A stretch of 64,000 nucleotides of DNA, from positions 34,401,403 to 34,465,402 of the forward strand of contig OX578140.1 of NCBI GenBank assembly GCA_951213105.1, in the 5' to 3' direction. The DNA is from Amaurobius ferox (lineage: Eukaryota; Arthropoda; Arachnida; Araneae; Amaurobiidae). The notes under the pieces are model-generated. The model was not told the origin of the DNA and ran no database searches. It was given only the letters and a program-made list of their open reading frames with translations. Positions 1-10,869 of the stretch are shown in pieces. Position numbers and translations under genes: made by a program. The first letter of the stretch is position 1; every line of letters begins with the position of its first letter.

Positions 1-1257
1 TAATTCATGAGATTCGCACTCATAAGACCCGATAAACTACTTCCGTGTCTACGAGAAACTATCTCCGGGGTATTGACACTTTAAATCAGTAGATTCGAAA
101 GTCCTTCCCAGAAGTCATGAACAGGGGAAGAAGGGTGCGATTCCTATGATTGACATCCTCATTGGGTTCAGTTCATAGAAATGAACTGAACTCAAATGGC
201 AAATGAACTCTGGTTGGCAAATGAAGCTGAGTGAACTGTGACAATGTGTGTTTCCGGTTTGTATAACGCTGCCCTCACCGTAAAAGTTTTATTGCTGTGA
301 GACACGTTTACACTAAGGCACGTTGTCATAAAAATATGTTTCATTTTAAATAAGGAAACGGACGCCTCTCAGTGTGGACTTGTACTCACTTTTGGTAAGT
401 GTAACATGTCGGAAATAGTGTCAATTCTCTATTTTTAAAAGGGGTGGTTCGAAAATTCGACAATTATATACTGGTTATAATACATAATGGATGTGGCATC
501 GTGCTTCAGTTAGCTTTAATGGAATCCCGCACTACGAAGGTTTCAAGTTCGGTCCTCGGTTAAAATTAATTTTGCACTAAATAATCCAAAATAAGTTTTA
601 TTTAAAAATACTTTAGAAAAAAATTGCATTTTGCAAAATATATCCTAAATTTTTAATTTCATTTAAATTGTGCTTCCTGTGTTCATCTTTTTCAATTGAT
701 TTTTCGTTGGTGAACTTTCCGGAGTAAAATAATTTCTCATAATATCCCTATAATTTTATTATCGATTATTTTGCTGTTAAGTTCATAATGATCAATTATA
801 TAAATTTTTAGTAATTGATAAAGATTTTAATTATTATTATTATATAATTACGTAACTTTTTAAAAATAATTCTTGTCAATAGAAAATTACCATATTTTAG
901 CATATTTCAATTCCTATGATTGTAAATGGATGAGATTATCATTGTTTAAATTTCCAGATAGTACACCTGATAATCTTATACACCCCATTCAATAGCGTAT
1001 CTTGAACATTTGTCAAAGTTTTTCTTTATTTGCGGGGAATGACGGGATGACATTCATTCTGAATGGGAATTTGGTGGATGGGACATATCCATCTAACATT
1101 TCGAAATATGCATATTTATAATTCTATATCAGGAATGTTGATGACTTTCAGTTGGGGTTATTGAAATCTCGACCTCTTCTCTTAAATATGCCCCTGACTT
1201 TATGCCATTTCTTCATGTCACGGGCTTAAAATAGCTATTTTAATTTAATTCACAAGT
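1..1257. other. AT-rich non-coding stretch, no gene seen
   Basis: No open frame of note on either strand and no repeat structure I can match elsewhere in the window. Probably intergenic or intronic. Confidence 0.5.
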
Positions 1258-1700
1258 AACAAAATACAAAATATGTATAGCTGAATATAGAATAGTTTTC
1301 AACACAGTCCAATTCAAAGACATTGTTCTATCGATCTGAAAATTTCTAAATAAAGTGTCTTTAATTGCTGTACTTTAAGTAATTGCCTTAAACCTAAGGG
1401 TAAATTATTTTCAAAATTCAGTTTAATTACGTGCTTTAAATTGTTGCTTTAAAGCAAATTTCCAAGTCTTATTTTAAGCTACATATCCCCAGGGAGTTTT
1501 ACCTGTCTGATTGCCTGATGTTTAAGTATACAAAGGAGAGTGGTAATGAAGCTGAACTCGGGGGATAATCTCTAAAGCTACATTTTATTTGGGACACCAT
1601 TTAGATCTGCCCTTGCTTTATATTTGGAATTTTTGAACAATGAATCTTTATTTCAAAACCGTTGTTGACTTTTGTTCGTGAACAAAAGTGATAGTGACAT
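1258..1700 (+). repeat. Periodic module G, copy 1
   Basis: First of four diverged copies of a module that recurs about every 1.65-1.8 kb (others at 3061, 4715 and 6463). Shared landmarks in order are a ttctatcgatct-like block, a ctttaattgct block, a run around ttgctttaaagcaaattt, an acctgtctgattgc block and ggtaatgaagctgaac near the end. Copies differ by scattered substitutions and by indels that are not multiples of three, so the module is unlikely to be coding. Family unknown. Confidence 0.6.
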
Positions 1701-1717
1701 GCATCTTTATTAACACT

Positions 1718-2190
1718 ACTCAGTGTTAAAAAGACACATTACTTTAATTGTGAAAAGACATATTACTTTAATTGTGAAAAGGCATATTACTTTAATTGTG
1801 AAAAGACATATTACTTTAATTGTAGAACGGCATATTACTTTGATTAAAAGACAAATGTGTTAAAAAATGTGTGACAAATGTGTTTGTGACATGTTAAAAA
1901 GACATATTACTTTAATTGTGAAAAGACATATTACTTTAATTGTGAAAAGACATATTACTTTAATTGTGAAAAGACATATTACTTTAATTGTGAAAAGACA
2001 TATTACTTTAGTTGTGAAAAGGCATATTACTTTAATAGTAGAACGGCATATTACTTTGATTAAGAGACAAATGTGTTAAAAAATGTGTGACAAATGTGTT
2101 TGTGACATGTTAAAAAGACATATTACTTTAATTGTGAAAAGACATATTACTTTAATTGTAGAACGGCATATTACTTTGATTGTGATTAAA
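1718..2190 (+). repeat. 24-bp minisatellite with higher-order structure
   Basis: About 15 copies of a 24-bp unit containing gacatattactttaattgtg occur in three blocks. The blocks are separated by a repeated spacer that contains gaacggcatattactttgat and acaaatgtgt motifs, so the array has a second, longer period. Because 24 is a multiple of three, one frame stays open and reads as repeated RHITLIVK; this is a by-product of the repeat and not evidence for a protein. Confidence 0.9.
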
Positions 2191-3060
2191 TGAATTTCTT
2201 CATTCCCGTAGAACTCGCCCATATAGAGCGCTTCCAATGTCATAACGTTAACGATAGTTAAATTTCTCTCAAAATTATATTTAATAATTGCTGTCGATTT
2301 GGGGCATTATTGATAAAATGTTCTTGATCCGAAATATAGGGATTTTTACTGTTTCTGTGGCAGGTACGCTTTGTTAAGAGGGGCCACTAATGGCGGCTCG
2401 TCATGTGAAGTAGGTGGCGCAGGATAAGAGCTGCTTTATTTAAAGTTATCGGTTGAACGGGTTATCATTGTCATTATATGGGGAATAATTTTCCAGACCC
2501 GTTTGGCTATTCTTCGATACTATTTGGCAACACTTGTGCCAGTAGCGTCTTGTGTTTTGATGACGTTCGTTATCGAGGAGGAGAGGCAATCTCGCCACTG
2601 AATCTACTTCACCCATTCCTGAAGTCATGAGTCGCCACTGGGGTCCATAATATGTATATTATTTGTGTTTTGTTATACAATCGTGTAGAAATTATATTTT
2701 ATAAAGGGACAGGTGATTGCCAATCAGGAGATTTTAAAAGCGCAAAAAGTACAAACATGGGGATGGGCAGAAATCCTATCTACGTGTAACTAACTATACT
2801 CATCTAACTGTAAAAATCTATGCATGACTTTATGCATCAATTCTACAAGTCTATAACGGACTTAATACCTAGTTACCACTAAATAACATGAAATACAAAA
2901 TGGAAAATTAAGTCAAGCGTGGTAAATTTAAGTTCCTACTCGTTACAGCAGATCACAGTGGTTAAAATAAAGTAAATATGACATAACTTTTAATTAAAAT
3001 ATCTCAAAAATGCAATATTAGATACCTATCGCACAAACTCTAGTTTCTGCATCTATGTTT
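2191..3060. other. AT-rich non-coding stretch
   Basis: Only a 60-codon minus-strand open frame without recognisable features is present (2446-2628). No repeat or RNA gene recognised. Confidence 0.45.
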
Positions 3061-3400
3061 TAAAGAGCAGAATACAAATATTTATGGTGTGCAATTAATG
3101 GCATTTGCACGTACCCTCTGACCACGAGACAAATTTTGTTCTATTGATCTTAAAACTGCTCATTAAAACGCCTTTAATTGCTACGCTTCAAGTAACAACC
3201 TATAACTTAAAACGAGCAAATTATTTCCAGAATTCCGTTTAATTGCATTCTTCATATCGTTGTTTAAAAGCGAGTTTAAGTCTTGTTTTACGGAAGATCA
3301 CCCTTAGGGAATTTTACCTGTTGCCTGTTATTCAAAACGCAAAGGGAAGGGGTAATATTGCAAAACTTGTGAGTAAACACTGTAGATACACTAATTTTGA
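3061..3400 (+). repeat. Periodic module G, copy 2
   Basis: The most diverged of the four G modules. It keeps the ttctattgatct, ctttaattgct, aattccgtttaattgc and ttttacctgttgcctg landmarks in the same order, ending with ggggtaatattgcaaaac. Confidence 0.55.
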
Positions 3401-4009
3401 GTATTTTATATTCGTCCTGGACAACTTGTTCAGGAGCCCTTTTATGCCTCCTACGAAGTTATAGTTTGTGTCATAAAGTATATTGTAAATTTGATGCAAT
3501 ACTGATATCCCAAATTTCTATTAGATAAAATATAAATAATAAGTATCTAACTTATTTTCGTATTTCTCACTTCAGTGTACGTAACCATTTTTAGTGACCC
3601 GTGGTTACTTAAAAAGCTGAATCTTCACATACTGATACTATAGGCCGTGATATAGAACTTTAACGGATCCAGATTTTTGCTTTGTCCTTAGAGACGAGAA
3701 AATGTGTTTTTAAAGTCCTTACAGACTGTACAGAAGATTTCATATCGCCTATCAGCTGAATATAGTATCATCCATCCGACAGAACATAACGGAGCCAATG
3801 TTTGATTTCCCTCTAAAATGTGGAGAAAGGGCTGTTTTTGAAAAAAAAATTCCAGATCCTCCGAAAGTCCCCTGTTGACTTTGAAGGATGAATGTTTGTA
3901 TATCGACAACGATACAGGTCCAGGGTTCCCGACACGTGAATGAATTTTATAGGTAGAATCACAGAGAAAAATGGCTGTATTTCATATATGCCTTTTATAA
4001 GTATTTTAA
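3401..4009. other. Non-coding stretch
   Basis: Contains a chance-length minus-strand open frame (3688-3909) with no recognisable motif. Nothing else supported. Confidence 0.4.
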
Positions 4010-4300
4010 AAAAATCATTTTACGGCTAGATTTAGCCATTTTGGGGGTTCTATAAACAAAGTTGTCAAAATTTGTTAGGAAACGTATTGCTAGAATCTGC
4101 AAAAATGGCTAAATTTCCCAGACGCCCTTCATAAGCAGTTGAAAACATAGCCATTTTATGGCTAAATGTAGTCAGTTTTGGGTACTACACATCTGAGAAC
4201 TGACTAAATCTAGCGATAAAATAAGTAAATTGACAATCCTGGGGTTCATCACTAAAAAACTCTAGATATAGCCCTAAAATGGCTAAATTGACAATCCTGT
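4010..4300. repeat. Cluster of short inverted and direct repeats
   Basis: The words ggctaaat and its complement atttagcc, and attgacaatcctg, recur many times in both orientations over about 290 bp. Examples are ggctagatttagcc near 4024, aaaatggctaaatt near 4101 and 4267, and gacaatcctg near 4231 and 4290. This suggests a small foldback element or a decayed MITE; no termini could be fixed. Confidence 0.5.
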
Positions 4301-4714
4301 ACAGAACATATGTCCGTCAACTTTTGATTAAAATGATTATTTTTAACGCTAAGTGCCATGCATTTCAAACAAAATAAAACTTATTGAAACAATATTTGTA
4401 AGCAATGTTTGTTTTAAGCAGCGTTCGTTTAAAGCAGTTATCTATTTAGCAGTGTTCGTTTCCCTGTCTTTGACAGTCTTATATACTACAGTATCGGATT
4501 AAAAAAAAAGTATTTTTTATGCAATTTTGCTAATGATTAAACCTCAAAGTGGAGACAAGAGAAGCTTTGCAACAGACATGCAGTTAATATGCTTTTTGGA
4601 AATGACAGTTTGTTTTAATTTTATAAATAATTATCAAATAAAGCACATAATATTTCGTGGTTAAGTAAGAAATAAAAATTAATAATTTGGTATACTTTTA
4701 TTTAAGTTTTCAAG
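4301..4714. other. AT-rich non-coding stretch
   Basis: No open frame or repeat recognised. Confidence 0.4.
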
Positions 4715-5140
4715 ACAAAGATACAAAATATACATTGCGACTTACATAATGCTTACCTCTATTCTCAAACTACAAGACAATTTGTATTATCGATCTATTA
4801 ACAGATCATTATAGCATCCTTAATTGCTGAACTTTAAGTAGCAGTCTTGATCCTTAGGTTAAATTACTTTCAATATTGTGTTTAATTGCGCGCTCCAAAT
4901 CGTTGCTTTAAAGTAAATTTTCAAGTTTTGTTTTAAGACAGACAACCCCAGGTCGTGCTGCCTGTCTGATTGCACGATATTTAAATACACACTGAAGTGG
5001 TAATGATGCTGAACTTGGAAACTATTCTTTTCCCCGCTTAAGTTTGTTGTATATTTTATTGAATTATCTTTATTTTAAATCGTTTGGGGACATTTTGTTC
5101 GCAAAATTAGGTATTGGTTCTAAATGCGAATGACACTTTC
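4715..5140 (+). repeat. Periodic module G, copy 3
   Basis: Very similar to copy 4, with shared attatcgatctattaaca, caaatcgttgctttaaagt, gcctgtctgattgcacgat and gaagtggtaatgatg blocks. The similarity to copy 4 continues for roughly another 110 bp past the last block, through the taagtttgttg and ttttaaatcgtt motifs. Confidence 0.65.
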
Positions 5141-5984
5141 ACTTTATATGAATTTTAAATTTGCTCTAAGATGAATGATAATGGAATAAAATGGGGTGAA
5201 GCTGATTTTTACCACAGATGCACATTACTGTTGAGATATTCTAATTTATACTCACAGCAGACACATTTTTATTATATTTTATCATTGGGTATATTTATAG
5301 TTTTGGATTTCATTGTAGTAATTATTATAGACGAACAAAGAGAAGTCCATTCTCCATTCCTAACGAAGCGAAATCAACATTTTCGGGAACTTTTTGATGC
5401 CTTTTACTCGAAAACTACTATAGGAAGATGAAAATTCGAACACATACGTAAGATCGAACACAGATGTGCAGAATCACAATTCCAATAATTAATACGAACT
5501 GCAACAGAGTAAAACGCTGATTTTTAAACTGCACATGCTCACTACGTTTTCTACAAGTAACAAGAAAACAATTTCTAAACATCTAATCTAAGAGTGTGCG
5601 CATGCATACATTGCGATTTGAACGCGGTCCTGCATATTAAATGCGTTTTTGCGATTTAAATGTGTTACTTCGAGTTCGTTGTTTTCCTGTATTCTAATTT
5701 TTGTAATTTAATATTCTAATTCTAAAAACTAATATGCTCTCTTTTCTATAAGGATTCTTAAATAGTGAAACTAATTTCCATACTTCTTATTTCATAATTA
5801 TTTGTTAAATTAAGTTATAATGTTAAATCTCCCTAAGCTACCTTACTTCATATGCGCGAGTGCATTCAAAAGCTCGGCATTTTGCTAGTGTTAACATTTC
5901 AGTGGGTCATTTGTTTGTCGGATATTCTTCAAATCAAAATAAAATACTACGTAGGCTCAATTGTATGAATTAAATGTTTGTTTT
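5141..5984. other. Non-coding stretch with an inverted partner at 7.86 kb
   Basis: Positions about 5343-5430 reappear inverted at about 7856-7945: the shared words include ttttcgagtaaa, gttgatttcgc and aggaatggagaatgg. The 86-codon plus-strand frame at 5171-5431 overlaps this repeat and has no recognised domain, so I do not call it a gene. Confidence 0.45.
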
Positions 5985-6280
5985 ACGTTTGCTTGTTGAC
6001 GCTAACAAGAACAAAACCCAGCCCCATTACTCTAGGACTAACCTTTCTCAAGATATTTAAGTTTTTTGCAGTTTTGAAATGCCGTCTTTTAAAATATGTC
6101 CAGTTACCAAATGAAAACGAAAATTGAACTAAAAGGGCGAAATTCAGTCTAATATCAAATAATTGAAATATATATTTCGCGCTATTGAACTCCATTTAAT
6201 GAATTATTAAAGAACTCAAGAGAAAATTAATTTGAGTCTGTAAATAAAGTCATTTGCTGCCCACATGAGATTTTTATGAT
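5985..6280 (+). repeat. Diverged family B fragment
   Basis: Ends with gctgcccacatgagattttt, the family B 3' terminus, and contains the actctaggactaacc and ccagttaccaaatgaaaacg blocks shared with the relatives ending at 49730 and starting at 62926. It is 5'-truncated. Confidence 0.6.
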
Positions 6281-6462
6281 TAAATTTGTAACAGTTTGGG
6301 ATAAGCAGAACTGTTATTTAGCATGCAGGTTGCACATATAGTGATAGCAATTCTCCAGCATGAAGTGATTGTAGATATGGCTAGCGTACATGTATTCACG
6401 GGGACAATGTAATAATGTATAACAAATTATCAATTTATTATACATTAATAGAAGTTCTCAAG

Positions 6463-6865
6463 AGAAAAATACAAACTTCCTATGGCGGAGAAAATAGTAC
6501 TTAACTATAACCCCTAAATGCAAAACAATTTGTACCATCGATCTATTAACAGCCCATTATATCATCTGTAATTGTTGAAATTAACGTAACAGTCTCAGTC
6601 CTTGGTTTAAATTATTTTCAATATTCCATATAATTGGCGCTTCCAAATCGTTGCATTAAAGTAAATTTTCAAAGTCCTGTTTTGCAACAGACTGCCCCAG
6701 GTAATGTTATCCGGCTGACTGCATGATATTTGAATGCGCCCTGAAGTGGTAATGATGTTGCACTTTGAGAAAATATCTTATCTCCGACCAAGTTTGTTGC
6801 ATCTTTTATAGAATTGGCTTTGTTTTAAATCGTTTTCACAAAATGAGGTGCTTGTTCTGAATGCC
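6463..6865 (+). repeat. Periodic module G, copy 4
   Basis: Matches copy 3 at the catcgatctattaacag, caaatcgttgcattaaagt, ctgactgcatgatattt and gaagtggtaatgatgttg blocks, and in the following agtttgttgca and tgttttaaatcgttt region. The 1.75 kb spacing from copy 3 continues the periodic series. Confidence 0.65.
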
Positions 6866-7053
6866 TGCTTTTAAAACTTCAGAGAAAGACTACATTATTT
6901 AATGTTCAAGTAAATAACTTAAATCCCAATTAAACAATTTATTTTTCTAAAGTTAACTGGAATTTCTGTGCAAATCTATGTGAATTTTAGGCTAATATAC
7001 CCACAAAAAACAGGGCTTTCAATGGAATCGCTGATATGAAGCATGCGAGCTGT

Positions 7054-7442
7054 TGTTGTTGTTGTTGAGACACTGACCTTCCGACCTACCAGAAAGGTGT
7101 AAGGTAACCGTTTGGACACCCGGGAAGTGCCACCCAATTTAGACCGGAACCCAGTGGGGGAGGCATCCACAGGGACCGTATCCTCCTTCCCCTACCACCA
7201 ACCTCGTGGATGGACTTACGGACCCACATGTTTAACGTGATCGTAATCCACATGAACACGGCGGCAGTTGTGGCAGCGTGCAGATCCAGCGAGCAAACGA
7301 CCGGGCTACCGCGTCCGAAATATGCCAACAGCACGCGGTGTTCCCAGGTGGTCACCCACCCAAGTACTAACCGCGACCGATGCTGCTTGACTTCGGTGAT
7401 CTAACGAGAACCGGTGTTTTCAGCACGGTAGGGCCGTAGGCT
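7054..7442 (-). mobile_element. 5S-rRNA-derived SINE with target-site duplication
   Basis: On the minus strand the element begins at about 7441-7442 with an approximately 118-nt 5S rRNA-like head (down to 7324). The head carries recognisable 5S signatures: gttctcgt, gatcaccgaagt, aagcagcatcgg, gcggttagtacttggg and gaacaccgcgtgctgttggc. These include the regions equivalent to the internal RNA polymerase III promoter. A roughly 250-nt unrelated body follows, then a (CAA)n-type tail at 7051-7068. A 14-bp direct repeat, agcatgcgagctgt, flanks it at 7040-7053 and 7443-7456, as expected for LINE-assisted insertion. The minus-strand 89-codon frame at 7086-7355 lies inside the element and is not a gene. 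Confidence 0.9.
7324..7441 (-). other. 5S rRNA-like head of the SINE (not a functional 5S gene)
   Basis: The 118-nt length is close to that of a 5S rRNA (about 120 nt) and most conserved blocks are present. The head is fused directly to the SINE body instead of a T-run terminator, and the terminal helix is imperfect (gcctacggc at the 5' end against tgttggc at the 3' end). It most likely serves as a polymerase III promoter. Confidence 0.85.
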
Positions 7443-7456
7443 AGCATGCGAGCTGT

Positions 7457-8009
7457 GAAATATTTCAAATAAAAACTTTATTTAACGAATCATTATAAAA
7501 TCACAAGTACAAAAAATTAATTTCAATATTTGGGAATCCCATTACACAACAACAGTTTAGGATTTGAATATAAAATTAAATAAATAAAATGTAGGGAAAT
7601 AATGAAATCAAAATAACACATTTAAATAGCAAGCACGTATTTAATATACATGATCCCGTTTGAGTCATATTCATGAAAATGCACACGCTTAGATTAGCTG
7701 TTTAAAAGTTGCTTACTTGTTATTTGTAGAAAGCGCAGTGATCATACGCTGTTCAAAAATTAGATTTTCGCCCTGTTACAGATTATTTTGATACTTGAAA
7801 TTGTGATTCTGCAAATTTGTGTGCAATCTCACGTATGCATGCAATGTTTCATCTTCACACCTATTGTAGTTTTCGAGTAAATGGGAGAGCGACATTCAGT
7901 CAAATGTTGATTTCGCCTCGGGTTAGGAATGGAGAATGGAAATCTGAGAAAAGCGAAGCAAAAAAAAATTGCAAGTGGTGTAGATCACCCGAGAGAAAAT
8001 AACTTTAAA
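7457..8009. other. Non-coding stretch
   Basis: Contains the inverted partner (7856-7945) of the segment at 5343-5430. Otherwise nothing recognised. Confidence 0.4.
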
Positions 8010-9034
8010 ACAAGAAAGATCAATCATGCATAAAGCACTGATTATGAAACACGTTCCAACTGAAATGCAATTTTATTTAAACATCTATAAAATGCGATGC
8101 ATTCAGCGGTTATATATTTTGAATGTCTCAATACTAAAATAATTTATTATATTTGAAGTAATTTATTATATTTACAGTAATTCATTATATTCTTCGGATG
8201 AATTTTTTTCATCCGAAGAAAATGAACTTTATTCAAATGATGTCATCGAAATATAAATCGGCTGGCTGTCTATGTAAAAGCAAAGAATATTTCATTCATA
8301 TAACTTTTATTATAGATTCCAGAACTTAATAATTTTGCGTGAAAAAATTTCAGCAATTCTTATACAACTCATCTTACAAACATTTGTTTACATTCTGCAT
8401 CCATTAAAATTAGGTTTCGTTGCAGAAATAACCAAAGTTTGATGATCATTTAAACTCAAAGATATTGTAATTACGTTGACGCAGAATATAGATGCACAGA
8501 AAATACGCAAAAATGAAGCGATTTTAGGACAAATGCAATACTAAATATAAATTTAAACGAACATTAAAATTCACGATTTTTACATTGGGAATAAAAGATG
8601 GATGCCATATTTTATTTTGAAGTGGGTCACGTGATCTCTTTTATTCTCATATAATATGGGTGTAATAATTATTTTAATGCATATTTAAAAAAACTCTCGA
8701 AACATATTTTGCTGACATATTTTTATATTTATGGGGTAAGTTACATATTTCCTAAAATTTTCAAAACAATTTGTGAACTTTAACTTCGCTTAAAAATGTT
8801 TGAAAAATTAGGTCCCATAGGATTCAATGTATTTCACTTATTCAACTCGGTTCAATCCGAAATTAATTGGGTGATATTATTCATTTACATTCCCATATAT
8901 CCCACAGACCCTCTCAGCAGCATATTAAAATTTCATTTTGATAAAGTCATTTTTACGGTGGTTATCTTGCGAACGGATACGCAGATAGACAGAATGAGCA
9001 AAGTCATAAAAACTTTTCAACTATGTCGATTTTA
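8010..9034 (-). mobile_element. Dispersed family A element, copy 1
   Basis: Reverse-strand copy of a family also found at 9571, 20393 and 40356. Read on the minus strand it starts with the gacagaca-rich segment near 9000 and ends at the atgattgatctttcttg terminus at 8010. It lacks one of the internal repeats seen in copies 2 and 3, and near that gap carries a perfect 13-bp hairpin (8190-8202 with 8208-8220). The 79-codon frame at 8796-9035 is the element itself read through and shares residues with the frame at 41355 only because both are family A. No transposase is visible, so it is non-autonomous; superfamily unknown. Confidence 0.8.
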
Positions 9035-9570
9035 ATGAATGGTGTTCATTTTGAATGTTCTCGTCCGGGGTACATACTTTTTAAATTGAAAGTTAAATTT
9101 AATTTAGAATTTCAAAAATCGTAAAAAACATAAATAAATGGTTCTCGTCTGTAAAGTACAATTTGCAATGTCTACAATATTGTTGTTACATAAACATATT
9201 GATATATCATTTTGTGTATTGCAAGTGGCGAAAAAATGAAAAGGTTTAATAGATGAAGCAAATTATAAAGACATCTTTAGAAAATAGTTTTTCACTGCAA
9301 ATCCAAGTTATATCCTCAGTCGCCATGGGAAAGATTTGATTTTGAAAGTTATGTTAATGTCTCGAGCCAGATTTTTATAATTTCATCCAGAACAGCAAAA
9401 GATAAATTAATCTTGAAATTTGGATTAAAATTCCTCAAATAAGCATAAAACAATTTAAATAAGTTTTGCATACTTTGGGGTCTATCCAATGCTATTCAGA
9501 AAATATGGAAAATATTTAATTGTAAAAATAACACGTATCGCTAGATTATTTGGCAACGCTCATTTTTATT
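9035..9570. other. Spacer between two inverted family A copies
   Basis: About 535 bp of AT-rich sequence with no gene or recognised repeat. Confidence 0.45.
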
Positions 9571-10869
9571 AACACTTTACAACAAAGTTGAAAAGTGTTT
9601 ATGACTTTGTTCATTCTGTCTGTCTGTCTGTCCGTTAGCACGATAACTGCCGTAAAAATGACTTAATCAAAATGAAATTTTAGTATGTTGTTCAGATGGT
9701 CTGTAGGACCTATGGGAATAAAAATTAATAATATCACCCAATTAGTTTTGGATTGAACCCTGGTTGAAAAAATGAAATACATTGAACCCTATGGGACCTA
9801 ATGTTTCAAACATTTTTTAAGCGGATTTAAAATTCACAAATTGCTTCGAAAATTTTAGGTAATATTTAAATTGTTCCATAAAATATATAAAAAAAAATCA
9901 GCGAAATATATTCAGTAGTTTTTTAAAAAGAATTAAAATAATAATTACACCTCTTATATGAAACGATCACGTGACCATGATATGAAACGATCACATGACC
10001 CACTTCAAAATGATATATGGCATCCATCTTGTTTCAAGATCGTGATTTTTTTAAGTTCTTTTTAATTCATATTGAGTGTTGTATCCGTCCTAAAACTACT
10101 TTATTTTTGCTTAACTTCTGTGCATTTACATACTGAAACAACGCAATGACAATATATTTGAGTTTAAATGCTTATCTAAATTTGATTATTTCTACAACTA
10201 AGCCTATTTTTCACCTATGTAAAATGTAAACAGCAAAATATATAGAATGAGTTGTATTAGAATTCCTGTATTTTTTTAACACAAAATAATTTAGTCCATG
10301 GAGTCTGCATGGCTGATATGAATGCAATATTAATTGTTTTCATAAAGAGAAGGACGATTTTTTTCGATGAAATTTCAAGCATAGAGTTTAATTTTTTGTA
10401 GCTCCATGGTCTTAAACAAAATATTTAAATAAAATAAATTATTATAGTATTGTGATGAATGAAATGAATTGGAGAAAGTTATGAATGAAATCCTGTTTTT
10501 ATACAGAGATCCAGGCGTGTTATTTATACTATGACGTCATTTGAATTAATTTCAGTTGTTTTCGATGAAGTTTTCAAATATAAATTATCGTAGTATTATG
10601 ATAATTCTAAAACTATTACCGAGGAATGTATAACATTTTAGAGATGTTTAAACCAGGCAATTTATATTTCAATGCCGTCATTTGAATGAAGTTCATTTTT
10701 TTCGATGAAGGTTTAAGTTTTCAAATATAATAAATTAATGCAGTATTGTGATAAGTTTCAAAATATTACCGAGGAATGTATTGCATTTTAGACTTGTTTA
10801 AATAAAATTGCATTGAAGTTGGAAAGTGTTTCATAATCAATGCTTTAAGCATGATTGGTCTTTCTTGTT
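9571..10869 (+). mobile_element. Dispersed family A element, copy 2
   Basis: Runs from aacactttacaacaaagt, which can fold back on the following aaagtgtt, through a tctgtctgtctgtctgtc block, to the tttaagcatgattggtcttt terminus. Near the 3' end a roughly 120-130 bp unit containing ttaccgaggaatgta and cgatgaa...tttcaaatata is repeated two to three times (about 10440-10800). Closely similar to copy 3. No coding capacity. Confidence 0.85.

Noticed and set aside
1867..2079. A repeat protein of RHITLIVK units
   Set aside because: The frame exists because the minisatellite unit is 24 bp; no start context, conservation or flanking exon supports a protein.
7086..7355. An 89-codon minus-strand gene with moderate GC content
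   Set aside because: It lies wholly within the 5S-SINE, including part of the rRNA-like head.
7324..7441. A functional 5S rRNA gene
   Set aside because: Fused to a SINE body without terminator, with mismatched ends and flanked by a target duplication.
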